Shown piece by piece: positions 34,821 through 42,669 of a DNA stretch of 64,000 nt. Under the pieces are notes generated by a model, which had not been told where the DNA came from, did no database searches, and was given only the letters and a program-made list of their open reading frames with translations. Each line of letters begins with the position of its first letter. Within the stretch, counting starts at the first letter, position 1. The position numbers were made by a program, and so were the translations under genes. The DNA is from Banduia mediterranea (GTDB lineage Bacteria > Pseudomonadota > Gammaproteobacteria > Nevskiales > Nevskiaceae): contig NZ_JAVRIC010000003.1 of assembly GCF_031846245.1 (NCBI RefSeq), positions 164,148 to 228,147 on the forward strand. The letters are read 5' to 3'.

Positions 34821-35909
34821 ATGGAAGATAGGGAAAAGTTGCAGCCGCAGATTCGATGTGCGGGTCTGCAGGGTGTTGAAGCGAATCTGGTGGCCGCCGA
34901 TGTTGACGTGGTGGCATTCTGTGGGCAGCTCGGTGTCGATATCGAATGCCTGCGCAATCCCGAGGCGCGTCTCGACGTGGCGCGCTTCGTCGAAGTGCTG
35001 GAACTGGCGGCGCGAGCCTGCGAAGAGCCGTCGCTGGGGCTCAAGCTTGGCATGACGCAGTCGATCGGCACCTTCGGGATGCTCGGCGAGCTGTCCTGCC
35101 AGGCTCCGGATCTGGGCACGGTCGGTCAGAGCGTGTCGCGCTTCTTCTTCATGCACCAGGAGCGTGCGGCACTGGATATCCGGATCGAGGGCCGCGACGC
35201 GATACTCAGCTACGCGATTCGGGACGCACGCGTGATCGATTATCGCCACGACGCGGAGATGGCCATGGCCAAGGCCCTGCGCATCGCCCGCACGCTCAGC
35301 GGTCGGGCGGACTGGCGACCGCGCGCGGTCTGCTTCGAGCATCCGGCACCGCGTGACACCAGCCTGCATCGCGAGTTCTTCGGCGCGCCGGTGTACTTCG
35401 CCAGACCCTACAACGCCTTGCTGTTCCCGACGGACTGGCTCAGCGCACGTTTGCCGGGCGGCGATCCCGACAGTCTGGAAGCGCTGGCGCGCGCCGCCGC
35501 ACAGCAGCTTCCGCGCCTGCCAGCCGAGGACATCCAAGGCCAGGTTCGACGCCAGATCGTGCGTGGCCTGCGCAGCGGCATGCTCAGCGCCGTGGCGGTG
35601 GCCGCGGCGCTGGGGCTCAGCGAACGCACCTTGCAACGTCGTCTGCAGGAATCCGGGCAGACCTTCCACGCCCTGGTCGACAACACGCGTCTGGAGATGG
35701 CGCGACGCTACCTGGCCGAGCCGCATCTGACCCTGACCGATATCTCGGCGGCTCTGGGTTATTCCGAGCCCAGTGCGTTCTCGCGAGCCTTCCGCCGCTG
35801 GACCGGACACAGCCCGTTCGCCGAGCGCGCTTCGTTGATCCGTGAACGTGTGCAGTGGGTGCCGCCACGCAATTTCGCTTCGGGCTTCCCGGGCCAGCGC
35901 GCGCACTGA
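34821..35909 (+). CDS. AraC family regulator (OruR/ArgR-like, with Arabinose_bd domain)
   Basis: The protein has 362 residues from the ATG at 34821, preceded by GGGAGGCGTC. The N-terminal ~200 residues match the ligand-binding domain of AraC regulators of the OruR/ToxR group (LELAARACEEPSLGLKLG, GTFGMLGELSCQAPDLG). The C-terminal double HTH reads VAAALGLSERTLQRRLQESG and ISAALGYSEPSAFSRAFRRW. It is divergent from the TetR unit. Targets could be that unit or genes downstream, where only a relic and sucrose phosphorylase on the other strand lie. Confidence 0.87.
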   Translation: MEDREKLQPQIRCAGLQGVEANLVAADVDVVAFCGQLGVDIECLRNPEARLDVARFVEVLELAARACEEPSLGLKLGMTQSIGTFGMLGELSCQAPDLGTVGQSVSRFFFMHQERAALDIRIEGRDAILSYAIRDARVIDYRHDAEMAMAKALRIARTLSGRADWRPRAVCFEHPAPRDTSLHREFFGAPVYFARPYNALLFPTDWLSARLPGGDPDSLEALARAAAQQLPRLPAEDIQGQVRRQIVRGLRSGMLSAVAVAAALGLSERTLQRRLQESGQTFHALVDNTRLEMARRYLAEPHLTLTDISAALGYSEPSAFSRAFRRWTGHSPFAERASLIRERVQWVPPRNFASGFPGQRAH

Positions 35910-35999
35910 GCCCGGGCTCGCGTTCTGGCGCGAGCAGTCAATGCCCAGCCGCCAGGGCAGGGGGGATAGTCGGGCCTCGTGTCTGGAGGCATTGCGGCA

Positions 36000-36270
36000 T
36001 CGTCAAGACAGTCGGCAGCGGCAGGCGGCGCTGTACCGGGTCACGCGTTCCTCGTCCGTCCAGCCCGCCTCGGCGCCGGTCAGCGCCCTGGCGGACGGGA
36101 CCGGCTACACATTCACGTTCCGCTTTCTTCCCGGCGGCAACTACACGGTGGCGGTGACCTGCGAGGCTGACGACGAGGCCCCGGCTTCGCTCGATGGACT
36201 GGACTTTATCGAAGTCCCAGCGCGACGCTGGCTGATGGCGAAGACCTCAGCCTCGACTTTCCGGACTGAG
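36000..36270 (+). pseudogene. C-terminal remnant of a DUF4382-like lipoprotein
   Basis: The frame gives GTGYTFTFRFLPGGNYTVAV then TCEADDEAPASLDGLDFIEV, resembling the end of DUF4382 beta-sandwich lipoproteins (aromatic strand, GxYT(L/V)AxTCxAxxDDP, hydrophobic strand). A one-base shift near 36240 is needed to reach EDLSLDFPD and a stop at 36270. The N-terminal ~200 residues are absent. The family assignment is tentative. The stretch 35910-36000 holds nothing else that I can identify. Confidence 0.4.
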
Positions 36271-36276
36271 GATGTC

Positions 36277-37719
36277 TCAGCAGGTCATCGTCAGCATGCG
36301 CTTGGACTTCGGGTCAACGTAGCGGATCGTGGTCTTCTTGAAGATCAGGTCGACGAACAGATTGCAGATGAATTCGCCCTTGCGCCATTCGATGCAGACG
36401 CTGGATTCGTTCGAGTACTGCAGGTGGAAGGTGCCGTCGAAGGCCGGGTAAGTGGTGCGGAACTCCATCAGCTTGAGCTGGCGGCGCACCACGGTCTTTT
36501 TCATCGCGGCGTCGACATCCTCGCGGGCGTACCACTGGCGATTGATGTCACGCAGCTCTCCGGTGCTCTCCATCAGCTCGATGTCGTTGGTGCCGCCGAG
36601 CAGGCCCACGTAGTAGACCTGCGGCACGCCCGGCGCGAAGAACTGAATGGCGCGCGCGGCGATGTAGGCATCGTCGTTCTGTTTGAGCGCGTCATAGTAG
36701 GTGCAGGTGAGCTGGTAGATCGCGCCCACGCTGTGCACGTTGGCGGCGGAGCGGCGCAGGATCGGGTCCGCGCTGCGGGCCGACACGTTGTCGATGAGGT
36801 GCTGGATCTTGTCGTGCGGCAACACGCCTTCCACATCCGGAATGCAGATGCCGTCATGCGTATCGAGCACCGTGATCTGGTTGCGAGGACACATGCGCAG
36901 CCACTGCTTGAGATAGCGGCTGTCGCCGTCGAGCAGGGAATACAGCAGCAGCGGCGGCAGCGCGAAGCCGTAAGGCCGCATGTGATGCAGCGAGATCGCG
37001 TACTGGTAGCTGGGGTGGTCGTGGACCTCGGGCAAGGTCTCGGCGCCGTACTTGGCGGCCACGCCGTTGATCCATGAACAGATTTCGTAGACGTCCGGCT
37101 CGACCAGGAAGCAGCTGGTGCCGAGCTTCTTGGTGGTGTAGCCGAAGGCGTCGAGCCGGAACAGCTTGACTCCGCGCGCCGTCAGGAAGCTGATGTAGTT
37201 CTCCATCAGATCGTAGGTCAGCTCGGAATCGTAGTTGAGGTCGATCTGCTTCTCGGTGAAGGTGCACCAGACGCGGCCCTCGGTGCCGTCCGCGAAAGTG
37301 ACTTCCCGGAACGGCTCCTTCTCCTTGCGGATGTGGATCTTGGCCAGATCGTCGGGCCGGATTTCGCCGAGTTGGTCCACGTGCACGAACAGGTCCGCGT
37401 ATTCGGACTTGTAGCCGTTGACGAGGAAATCCTTGAACTCGACCGATTCGTCGGAGATGTGATTGAGCGTGAGATCCAGGCACAGATCGTATTTGGACGA
37501 AATACGTTCGACGTCTTCCCAGCTGCCGTAAACCGGGTCGACTTCCTTGTGTGTCAGCGGCGAAAAGCCGCCGTCCGCATTCGAAGGATAGAGCGGCAGG
37601 ATATGCACGCCGCCGATGGCCTTGGAAAAATGAGCTTCGATGATCTCGTACAGATCCTTGAGATCCTTGCCCATGCGGTTGGGGTAGCAAATCAGCTGAA
37701 CCGCGTTGCGTAGCGCCAT
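36277..37719 (-). CDS. Sucrose phosphorylase (GH13_18)
   Basis: The protein has 480 residues. Alignable GH13_18 signatures are VQLICYPNRMGKDL at the N-terminus, GGVHILPLYPSNADGGFSP and the nucleophile Asp190 in FRLDAFGYTTKKLGTSCF. The acid/base is Glu231 in LPEVHDHP and the stabiliser Asp286 in VLDTHDGI; FALPPLLLYSL and FFAPGVPQVYYVGLLGG complete the family pattern. The enzyme converts sucrose and phosphate to glucose-1-phosphate and fructose. Related GH13_18 enzymes act on glucosylglycerol or glucosylglycerate, so the acceptor is not certain. It stands alone between a regulator, relics and an intron scar; no sucrose transporter is nearby. Confidence 0.87.
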   Translation of the reverse strand: MALRNAVQLICYPNRMGKDLKDLYEIIEAHFSKAIGGVHILPLYPSNADGGFSPLTHKEVDPVYGSWEDVERISSKYDLCLDLTLNHISDESVEFKDFLVNGYKSEYADLFVHVDQLGEIRPDDLAKIHIRKEKEPFREVTFADGTEGRVWCTFTEKQIDLNYDSELTYDLMENYISFLTARGVKLFRLDAFGYTTKKLGTSCFLVEPDVYEICSWINGVAAKYGAETLPEVHDHPSYQYAISLHHMRPYGFALPPLLLYSLLDGDSRYLKQWLRMCPRNQITVLDTHDGICIPDVEGVLPHDKIQHLIDNVSARSADPILRRSAANVHSVGAIYQLTCTYYDALKQNDDAYIAARAIQFFAPGVPQVYYVGLLGGTNDIELMESTGELRDINRQWYAREDVDAAMKKTVVRRQLKLMEFRTTYPAFDGTFHLQYSNESSVCIEWRKGEFICNLFVDLIFKKTTIRYVDPKSKRMLTMTC

Positions 37720-37806
37720 CGGAGATATTGTTCGGGCAGGCCAGCTGCGACCCTAAACGCTTAGGGCGGGCGCCTGCAAGCCGTGAACGGGCTCTGAAGC
37801 TCTGAC

Positions 37807-37886
37807 GAGCGTGGTGCGGGAAAGCCGCACGTCACGTTCTGTGGGAACCGGGGGGGGCAGGCGACCGCCTCCGGTGACCCGGTGGC
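37807..37886 (+). ncRNA. Orphan group II intron 3' end (domain V and probable domain VI)
   Basis: Bases 37807-37839 fold as a domain V-like hairpin. GAGCGTG pairs with CACGTTC, with the AGC triad in the lower stem, then a bulge, then tgcgg with ccgca closing a GAAA-type loop. The next about 45 bases, ccgggggggg ... cctccggtgacccgg, form a GC-rich stem where domain VI is expected. No reverse transcriptase (LtrA) gene and no upstream domains I-IV are present, so this is a truncated relic. The call rests on fold and motif only. Confidence 0.5.
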
Positions 37887-37912
37887 TGATTTAGAAGTCA
37901 GCCCTTACCCGA

Positions 37913-38233
37913 TTAGACCTTTGCCTGCTTGGCACGAGCTGCAAGCCGTCCTTTGCGAAGCAGACGCTCAGAACGCATGACGTGCAGCACAAAGACCTTT
38001 TGGCCGTCATGGCGACAGAAGACGCGGCAGGGCGGCTCAACGATCTGACGGTAGCGAGACCGTTTGAGTTCCTGCGGGCGACTACCACTCTCCGGGTGTG
38101 CTGCCAGTTGCCCGACGTGCTCCACGATGCGCTTGACCAGCTCCGAGGCTGCAGCAGGATTTTCAAGCGCGATGTAGTCGGCAATAGTGTCCAGGTCGCT
38201 TAACGCCGGCTCCGACCAGACTATTTCAGCCAT
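37913..38233 (-). CDS. RelE/ParE-family toxin
   Basis: The protein has 106 residues with the RelE/ParE fold pattern: IVWSEPALSDLDTIADYIA at the N-terminus, the helix AAASELVKRIVEHVGQL, PESGSRPQELKRSRYRQIVE and the final strands CRVFCRHDGQKVFVLHVMRSERLL. RelE/ParE toxins cut mRNA at the ribosome or poison gyrase. The C-terminal Arg/Lys cluster fits either. Its start overlaps the antitoxin gene by 13 bp, the usual arrangement. It sits in a patch of mobile-element scars. Confidence 0.85.
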   Translation of the reverse strand: MAEIVWSEPALSDLDTIADYIALENPAAASELVKRIVEHVGQLAAHPESGSRPQELKRSRYRQIVEPPCRVFCRHDGQKVFVLHVMRSERLLRKGRLAARAKQAKV

Positions 38234-38478
38234 CGCGCGAGGCGCGTCTTGGCTTGGGCGTGGGTAGCCACGCGACCCTCAGAAATCGCCTGCTCTCCGC
38301 GAGCGATGCCCTCAAGCACTGTCATGCGCTGTTGCATGAGTTGGTAAGTCTCAACGTCCACCAAGTAGGCGCTGGGCAGGCCGTGCTGGGTAATGAGGAT
38401 AGGCTCCCTATCCCGCTCGATATCCGAGAGGAGTTCAGTGGCCTGACGCTTAAGGGTAGTGACCAGCTCTGTACGCAT
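38221..38478 (-). CDS. Phd/YefM-family antitoxin
   Basis: The protein has 85 residues. MRTELVTTLKRQATELLSDI and EPILITQHGLPSAYLVDVE give the Phd/YefM DNA-binding fold, followed by YQLMQQRMTVLEGIARGEQA and a toxin-wrapping C-terminus. It neutralises the RelE/ParE-like toxin and should repress the pair's promoter. An AT-rich leader with cactatagtatcactt (imperfect dyad tgatactata-like around 38485-38500) just upstream is a candidate operator. Confidence 0.85.
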   Translation of the reverse strand: MRTELVTTLKRQATELLSDIERDREPILITQHGLPSAYLVDVETYQLMQQRMTVLEGIARGEQAISEGRVATHAQAKTRLARWLK

Positions 38479-38544
38479 GAAGTGACACTATAGTATCACT
38501 TCGGGTCGCGCAAGAGGTTGGTGCAAAGATCTGACGCCTACCCG

Positions 38545-38740
38545 AATTTTTCATAAAAGCGGGTGAATCTCGTATATCACTTTTATATAACTGGAATTAT
38601 TCAAATAACGCTTCGGACGAAGCATGGACGAGACCGCCAGTGAATCAGTCCCGGACCCAGCTGCGTTTTCCCTCCATCGCCGGCTTTACGGTGCGCGCCG
38701 ATTTCGATGGCGGCGCGATGTCCACCGACTTCGGCCCGCG
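38545..38740 (+). mobile_element. IS1380-family left-end fragment
   Basis: An AT-rich end (acccg ... cgggt arms within the region 38541-38565) is followed by a GTG at 38640 opening MNQSRTQLRFPSIAGFTVRA and DFDGGAMSTDFGP. This is the N-terminus of IS1380-type transposases. The match stops at about 38738, where IS110-like sequence begins. The AT-rich 38540-38600 stretch differs sharply in base composition from its surroundings, supporting an acquired end. Confidence 0.65.
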
Positions 38741-38747
38741 GCACGGG

Positions 38748-38964
<217 letters not shown>

Positions 38965-39203
38965 CACTCGCTTCCGGCTGGCGGCTACTCTTTGCCGGGT
39001 CGGGACTTCCACCCGACTGGATTCCTCAAGGAGATTTCCACTTCCCTCTCCTCCAGGCTTCGCCTGGCGCAATGTCACCGTAATTCCCGTGCTTATCCGG
39101 TTCGTACCCAAAGACACTATCTGTGGTGGTCGAGCCGCATGGAAAAATACTACGCATGGGGCTATTGTGTGTTGATCGGATAAGCACGCTTCATTCCCTG
39201 TAC

Positions 39204-40283
39204 ATGCGCACGATGTCGTCCCGTTTCGAAGTCCATTTCGGCGGTCCGCGGGAACGGCCTGGCGCCTTGCGCGACCTGCTGTCGGGCCACGTGGCCGCGA
39301 CGCCGTCCGGTGCATCTATCGACTGGGCGACCTACTACTTCCGCGACCGCCCGCTGGCGAAGGAACTGGCGGCCGCCCATGCGCGTGGGGTGCGGGTCAC
39401 ATTGGCGCTGGAAGCCCGCCCGCGAACTCCGCATGCCAATCAGGCCGTCATTGCGTTGCTGTCGGGACAGGACGGACTGGGTCCGACGTTCCAGCCGATG
39501 CAGGTGCGACGGCTGGCGCCCCTGCCCGGCAGGGTCTGGAAACAGCGGCTGCACGAAAAGATCTATTGCTTTTCCGACCCCGAGCCGATCGCCTTGGTCG
39601 GCTCGTTCAACCCCTCCGGCGACCATCCCGAAGCGTCACCCGACATCGTCGCAGAGATCGGCGACCATCACGTCGCGCACAATCTGCTGGTGGGAATCCG
39701 CGATCCGCGGATCGTCGGCTTTCTCTCGGAGCACGTGCGTTCGCTGTATCGCGACGGCGCCTGGCTTCCGCTGGGCCTGGGTCGCCGCGTAGCCCGTGAC
39801 TGCGACGTCGGCGACACCCAGGTTCATCTGTGGCCGCGGCGCGGCACCCACCCGGTCGAGCGCCTGCTGGAACGCTATGGTGCCGGCAGCCGGGTGCGCA
39901 TCGCAGCCTCGCACCTCAGCAACCGGTTTTCGGTCGCCTGCCTGGTCCGTCTGGCGCGGCGTGGCGCGCAGGTGGAGATCGCGGCGGAGCACACCGAGCG
40001 GCGGGTACCGCGGCGCATCGAACGGCGCCTGGCCGACGCCGGCCTCGCCTTTGCGCGGCTCGGCGCCGATGCCAATGTGCCGATGCACCTGAAGTTCGTG
40101 CTGGCCGAAAACGGACGCGAGCGGCACGCTGTGTTCGGCAGTTTCAACTGGACAACGCAGTCGTACTGGCTGAATCACGAGCTGGCGGTGATCACCCGCG
40201 ACGATTCGGTGTTCAAAGCCCTAGATCAGCGCTGGAGGGCAATGGTGTCAAGCCCCCTATATTGGGTGCCCCCGGCCAGCTAG
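39204..40283 (+). CDS. Phospholipase D-fold protein with two HxK-type motifs
   Basis: The protein has about 359 residues; the ATG at 39204 and another at 39213 are both possible and neither has a good ribosome site. Two PLD-like half sites are visible. The first is LHEKIYCFSDPEPIALVGSF followed by NPSGD. The second is PMHLKFVLAENGRERHAVFG followed by SFNWT. The spacing H-x-K-x(~10)-G-S-x-N is that of PLD superfamily members such as cardiolipin synthase-like or nuclease-like proteins. No signal peptide or membrane helix is seen, so it is likely cytoplasmic. It converges with the glycosyltransferase at 40257, and the two 3' ends overlap by 27 bp. Confidence 0.75.
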   Translation: MRTMSSRFEVHFGGPRERPGALRDLLSGHVAATPSGASIDWATYYFRDRPLAKELAAAHARGVRVTLALEARPRTPHANQAVIALLSGQDGLGPTFQPMQVRRLAPLPGRVWKQRLHEKIYCFSDPEPIALVGSFNPSGDHPEASPDIVAEIGDHHVAHNLLVGIRDPRIVGFLSEHVRSLYRDGAWLPLGLGRRVARDCDVGDTQVHLWPRRGTHPVERLLERYGAGSRVRIAASHLSNRFSVACLVRLARRGAQVEIAAEHTERRVPRRIERRLADAGLAFARLGADANVPMHLKFVLAENGRERHAVFGSFNWTTQSYWLNHELAVITRDDSVFKALDQRWRAMVSSPLYWVPPAS

Positions 40284-41273
40284 AACGGCCGAGAGCTCTG
40301 GGTTCAGCACAGCCTTGCCGAAGTGCGCAACCAGGGCCTGCATCTGATGATCATTCCCGTGCCCGTGGACGTTGATTTTCATCAGTGACCACCCCTGACT
40401 TTCGGGCCAGTTTGCGACATCGAATTTCTCGCCGTCGACCACGCTGGCCAGTCGGCCGTTCATGCGCCAAAGCCAATAGAGGCCGAGGTCGTCCGCGTGC
40501 GGCGCGAGTTGCAGGATTTTCTGCAGAACCCCGGCTTTCGATTGCAGCGCTCCCGGCGGATAGAGCACGCCACCGACACCGTTCGGAAGAATCCGCTCCG
40601 ATGCGATTCCTCGCGCCGGCGTGTTCGCACCGGAAATAAGACCCCAGCACTGATACGGCCGAGGCAATCCAGCCTCGTCGGTTTTGATCGCCCGTGCACG
40701 CTGCGCGACGATCTGTTCTGGGTGGCGACGCGAATGTGTGAGGATCTGCGCCAGCCAGCCAGGGGGGTACCAAGTATCATCGTCGGCGGTAACGATGAAC
40801 GCGTCGGACTCGTCGACGAGCGTGGGCAGAATCTTTTTGTAGGACCGCCAATCGTCGCAGAACCGGATGTCGAGGCCTTGTCGCTCCAGTGCCAGTACGC
40901 TCGGTGGCAACGAAGCACGGTCCTGATGGGCGATCCAGAGAATGATACGGTCCGCGCGCACGCTCTGGCCGAGCAAACAGCCCAAGGTGTAGTGCAGTGT
41001 CGAATATCGCCCGGGGTAGGACGTCAGGCTGACGACGAGTCGACCTGGCAGCCCGTGGTGCCGGGGCTCGCCAGCGCTCGGTACCGATGGCCACAAGCCT
41101 TCCAGGAATCGACGCCGATCCGCCGCATCTGGTAGCCGGTCCAGGGCTCGAAACAGCGCCTTCACGTCCTTGGTCTTCAAGGATCGGCTGGCGCTCCTGA
41201 GTAGCATCGCGGCCGCCAGCCGGTCGCCTCCGATCATCTGCAGGAATCGAGCACAGCGGCGCAGTGAAGACAT
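40257..41273 (-). CDS. Glycosyltransferase, GT2-like fold
   Basis: The protein has 338 residues from the ATG at 41273. RLVVSLTSYPGRYSTLHYTL opens the nucleotide-binding fold, and DAFIVTADDDTWYPPGWL carries a D-D-D metal motif. A region with GISSERILPNGVGG-like sequence (ARGIASERILPNGVGG) follows. These features fit an Mn2+-dependent inverting GT-A enzyme of the kind found in surface-polysaccharide clusters. It starts 4 bp after the stop of the GT4-like gene, so the two form a pair. The acceptor is unknown. Confidence 0.75.
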   Translation of the reverse strand: MSSLRRCARFLQMIGGDRLAAAMLLRSASRSLKTKDVKALFRALDRLPDAADRRRFLEGLWPSVPSAGEPRHHGLPGRLVVSLTSYPGRYSTLHYTLGCLLGQSVRADRIILWIAHQDRASLPPSVLALERQGLDIRFCDDWRSYKKILPTLVDESDAFIVTADDDTWYPPGWLAQILTHSRRHPEQIVAQRARAIKTDEAGLPRPYQCWGLISGANTPARGIASERILPNGVGGVLYPPGALQSKAGVLQKILQLAPHADDLGLYWLWRMNGRLASVVDGEKFDVANWPESQGWSLMKINVHGHGNDHQMQALVAHFGKAVLNPELSAVLAGRGHPI

Positions 41274-41277
41274 GCGA

Positions 41278-42447
41278 TCAGAGTGCCAGGCGCTTGGAAC
41301 GCTGCGAAATATACCCTGTGACCGCCTTGGCCTTCTCGGTCCAGGTGAACCGCTGCACCAGGTCGGCATGGGCCGCGGCCTTCAGGCGTTCCGTCAGCCC
41401 CGGATCCTCCAGTTCCCGGAGGGCTGTCGCCCAGGCGTCCATGTCCTCTGCGGGCACCAGCAACGCAGTGACCCGGTGCTGCAGGATTTCGCGCACGTGG
41501 GGAAGATCCGAGGCGATGATCGGCTTGCCCGCGGCCATGTACTGGAAAATCTTCAGCGGTGCCTGCCACATGCCGAATTTGCGACCGTTCACCGAGCGCA
41601 TGACCGGGCGCGGCGGCGCCAGCAGCACGTCCATCGCGGCGAGATAGGCTGGCACCCGCGCGTTGTCGACGAAGCCATGATAGATGAGATTGTCCAGCGC
41701 GCCCGTCCGCGCGCGCCAATCGGCGAGATCAGCGCCGCTGCCGCCGACCACGTGGAAATCGATTTCAGTAAGCCGCGCCGCCAGCGCGGCAACGGTCTCC
41801 ATGCCCTTGCCGGGGAACAACGACCCGACGTAGCCGCAGCGGCGGGCGCCCGGGCGCCCGCCGACTTCTGCCCCTTGCAGCTTGGCACAGGGCACGTCCG
41901 CGCCGTTGCGGGCGAGGAACAGGTCGAGATCACTGATGTCGGGATACAGGCGGCGATAATCCGCGATCACACTTTCGCACACCGCGGTGGCGCCGAGAAA
42001 GCTGCGATGCCGGAACAGCCAGCGTTCCGCCCAGCGCATCCCGCGGTTGCCGCGCACTTCGTGCAGTTCGTAGACCAGCGGCGTCTTCGGCAGCGTCAGC
42101 GCCGCCAGCAACATCGTGTAGAGATGACGCCCATAGAGCAGGTCGGGAGCCGGCAGCCGTTTCAGTGCGCGCCGCACCGCCAGGGGATAGTGGATCTTCT
42201 TGTCGAAGCCGCTGCCACGGCCCCCGAGTTCCTGATGGGTGACGGCGTGGCCCAACAGCAGCAGCCGGAACTCAGTCTCGACGCCATAGCGACCGAGAAC
42301 GGCCGATGCGTCGTCGACGCCGTTATGCCGCGCGAACAGGCTGACGTCGTGGCCGCAGCGCGCCAGCGCCTCGCACATCCGCACGACGCCAACGCTGCTG
42401 GCTTCCATCGACGGCAAGAGTGAACCGGACAAGAAGAAAATACGCAC
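41278..42447 (-). CDS. Glycosyltransferase, GT4-like (GT-B fold)
   Basis: The protein has about 389 residues when started at the GTG at 42447 (VRIFFLSGSLLPS). A TTG at 42477 extends the frame and cannot be excluded, and no strong ribosome site marks either. The C-terminal donor domain shows RCGYVGSLFPGKGMETVAAL, FHVVGGSGADLADWR and KIFQYMAAGKPIIASDLPHV, the E/G-x7-E region of GT4 enzymes in variant form. It is paired with the GT2-like gene and divergent from the surface carbohydrate genes at 42670, pointing to a glycan-assembly locus. Confidence 0.82.
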   Translation of the reverse strand: MRIFFLSGSLLPSMEASSVGVVRMCEALARCGHDVSLFARHNGVDDASAVLGRYGVETEFRLLLLGHAVTHQELGGRGSGFDKKIHYPLAVRRALKRLPAPDLLYGRHLYTMLLAALTLPKTPLVYELHEVRGNRGMRWAERWLFRHRSFLGATAVCESVIADYRRLYPDISDLDLFLARNGADVPCAKLQGAEVGGRPGARRCGYVGSLFPGKGMETVAALAARLTEIDFHVVGGSGADLADWRARTGALDNLIYHGFVDNARVPAYLAAMDVLLAPPRPVMRSVNGRKFGMWQAPLKIFQYMAAGKPIIASDLPHVREILQHRVTALLVPAEDMDAWATALRELEDPGLTERLKAAAHADLVQRFTWTEKAKAVTGYISQRSKRLAL

Positions 42448-42543
42448 GGAAAAGCAACTCGCATTGATACGGGCCAACTTTCACGCGGCGTCCAAGGCTC
42501 GATGCCGGGCCTGTTCCGCTTGAAGGATTCGATTCGGCCCGAC

Positions 42544-42571
42544 TATAGCACCCGGTCCGCTATAATATAAT
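42544..42571 (+). promoter_or_regulatory. Candidate promoter with overlapping dyad for the surface-sugar genes
   Basis: TATAAT occurs at 42561-42566 and again at 42566-42571, an exact sigma-70 -10 match in otherwise GC-rich DNA. It lies about 100 bp before the ATG at 42670. No convincing -35 is spaced 17 bp away. The arms tatagc (42544-42549) and gctata (42559-42564) make a dyad overlapping the -10, which suits a repressor site. Confidence 0.4.
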
Positions 42572-42669
42572 CCGACGATACACAAACGACCGGCAGGAAC
42601 GCCGCCTCGTGCCCTGCGCGAACCGGCTCTGGCAAGCAGCCTCGCGCACGATCCCTTAAAACGAGCCCC

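Noticed and set aside
37740..37900. A tRNA or attC-type site
   Set aside because: The hairpin fits a group II domain V better; no cloverleaf or integron recombination core can be drawn.
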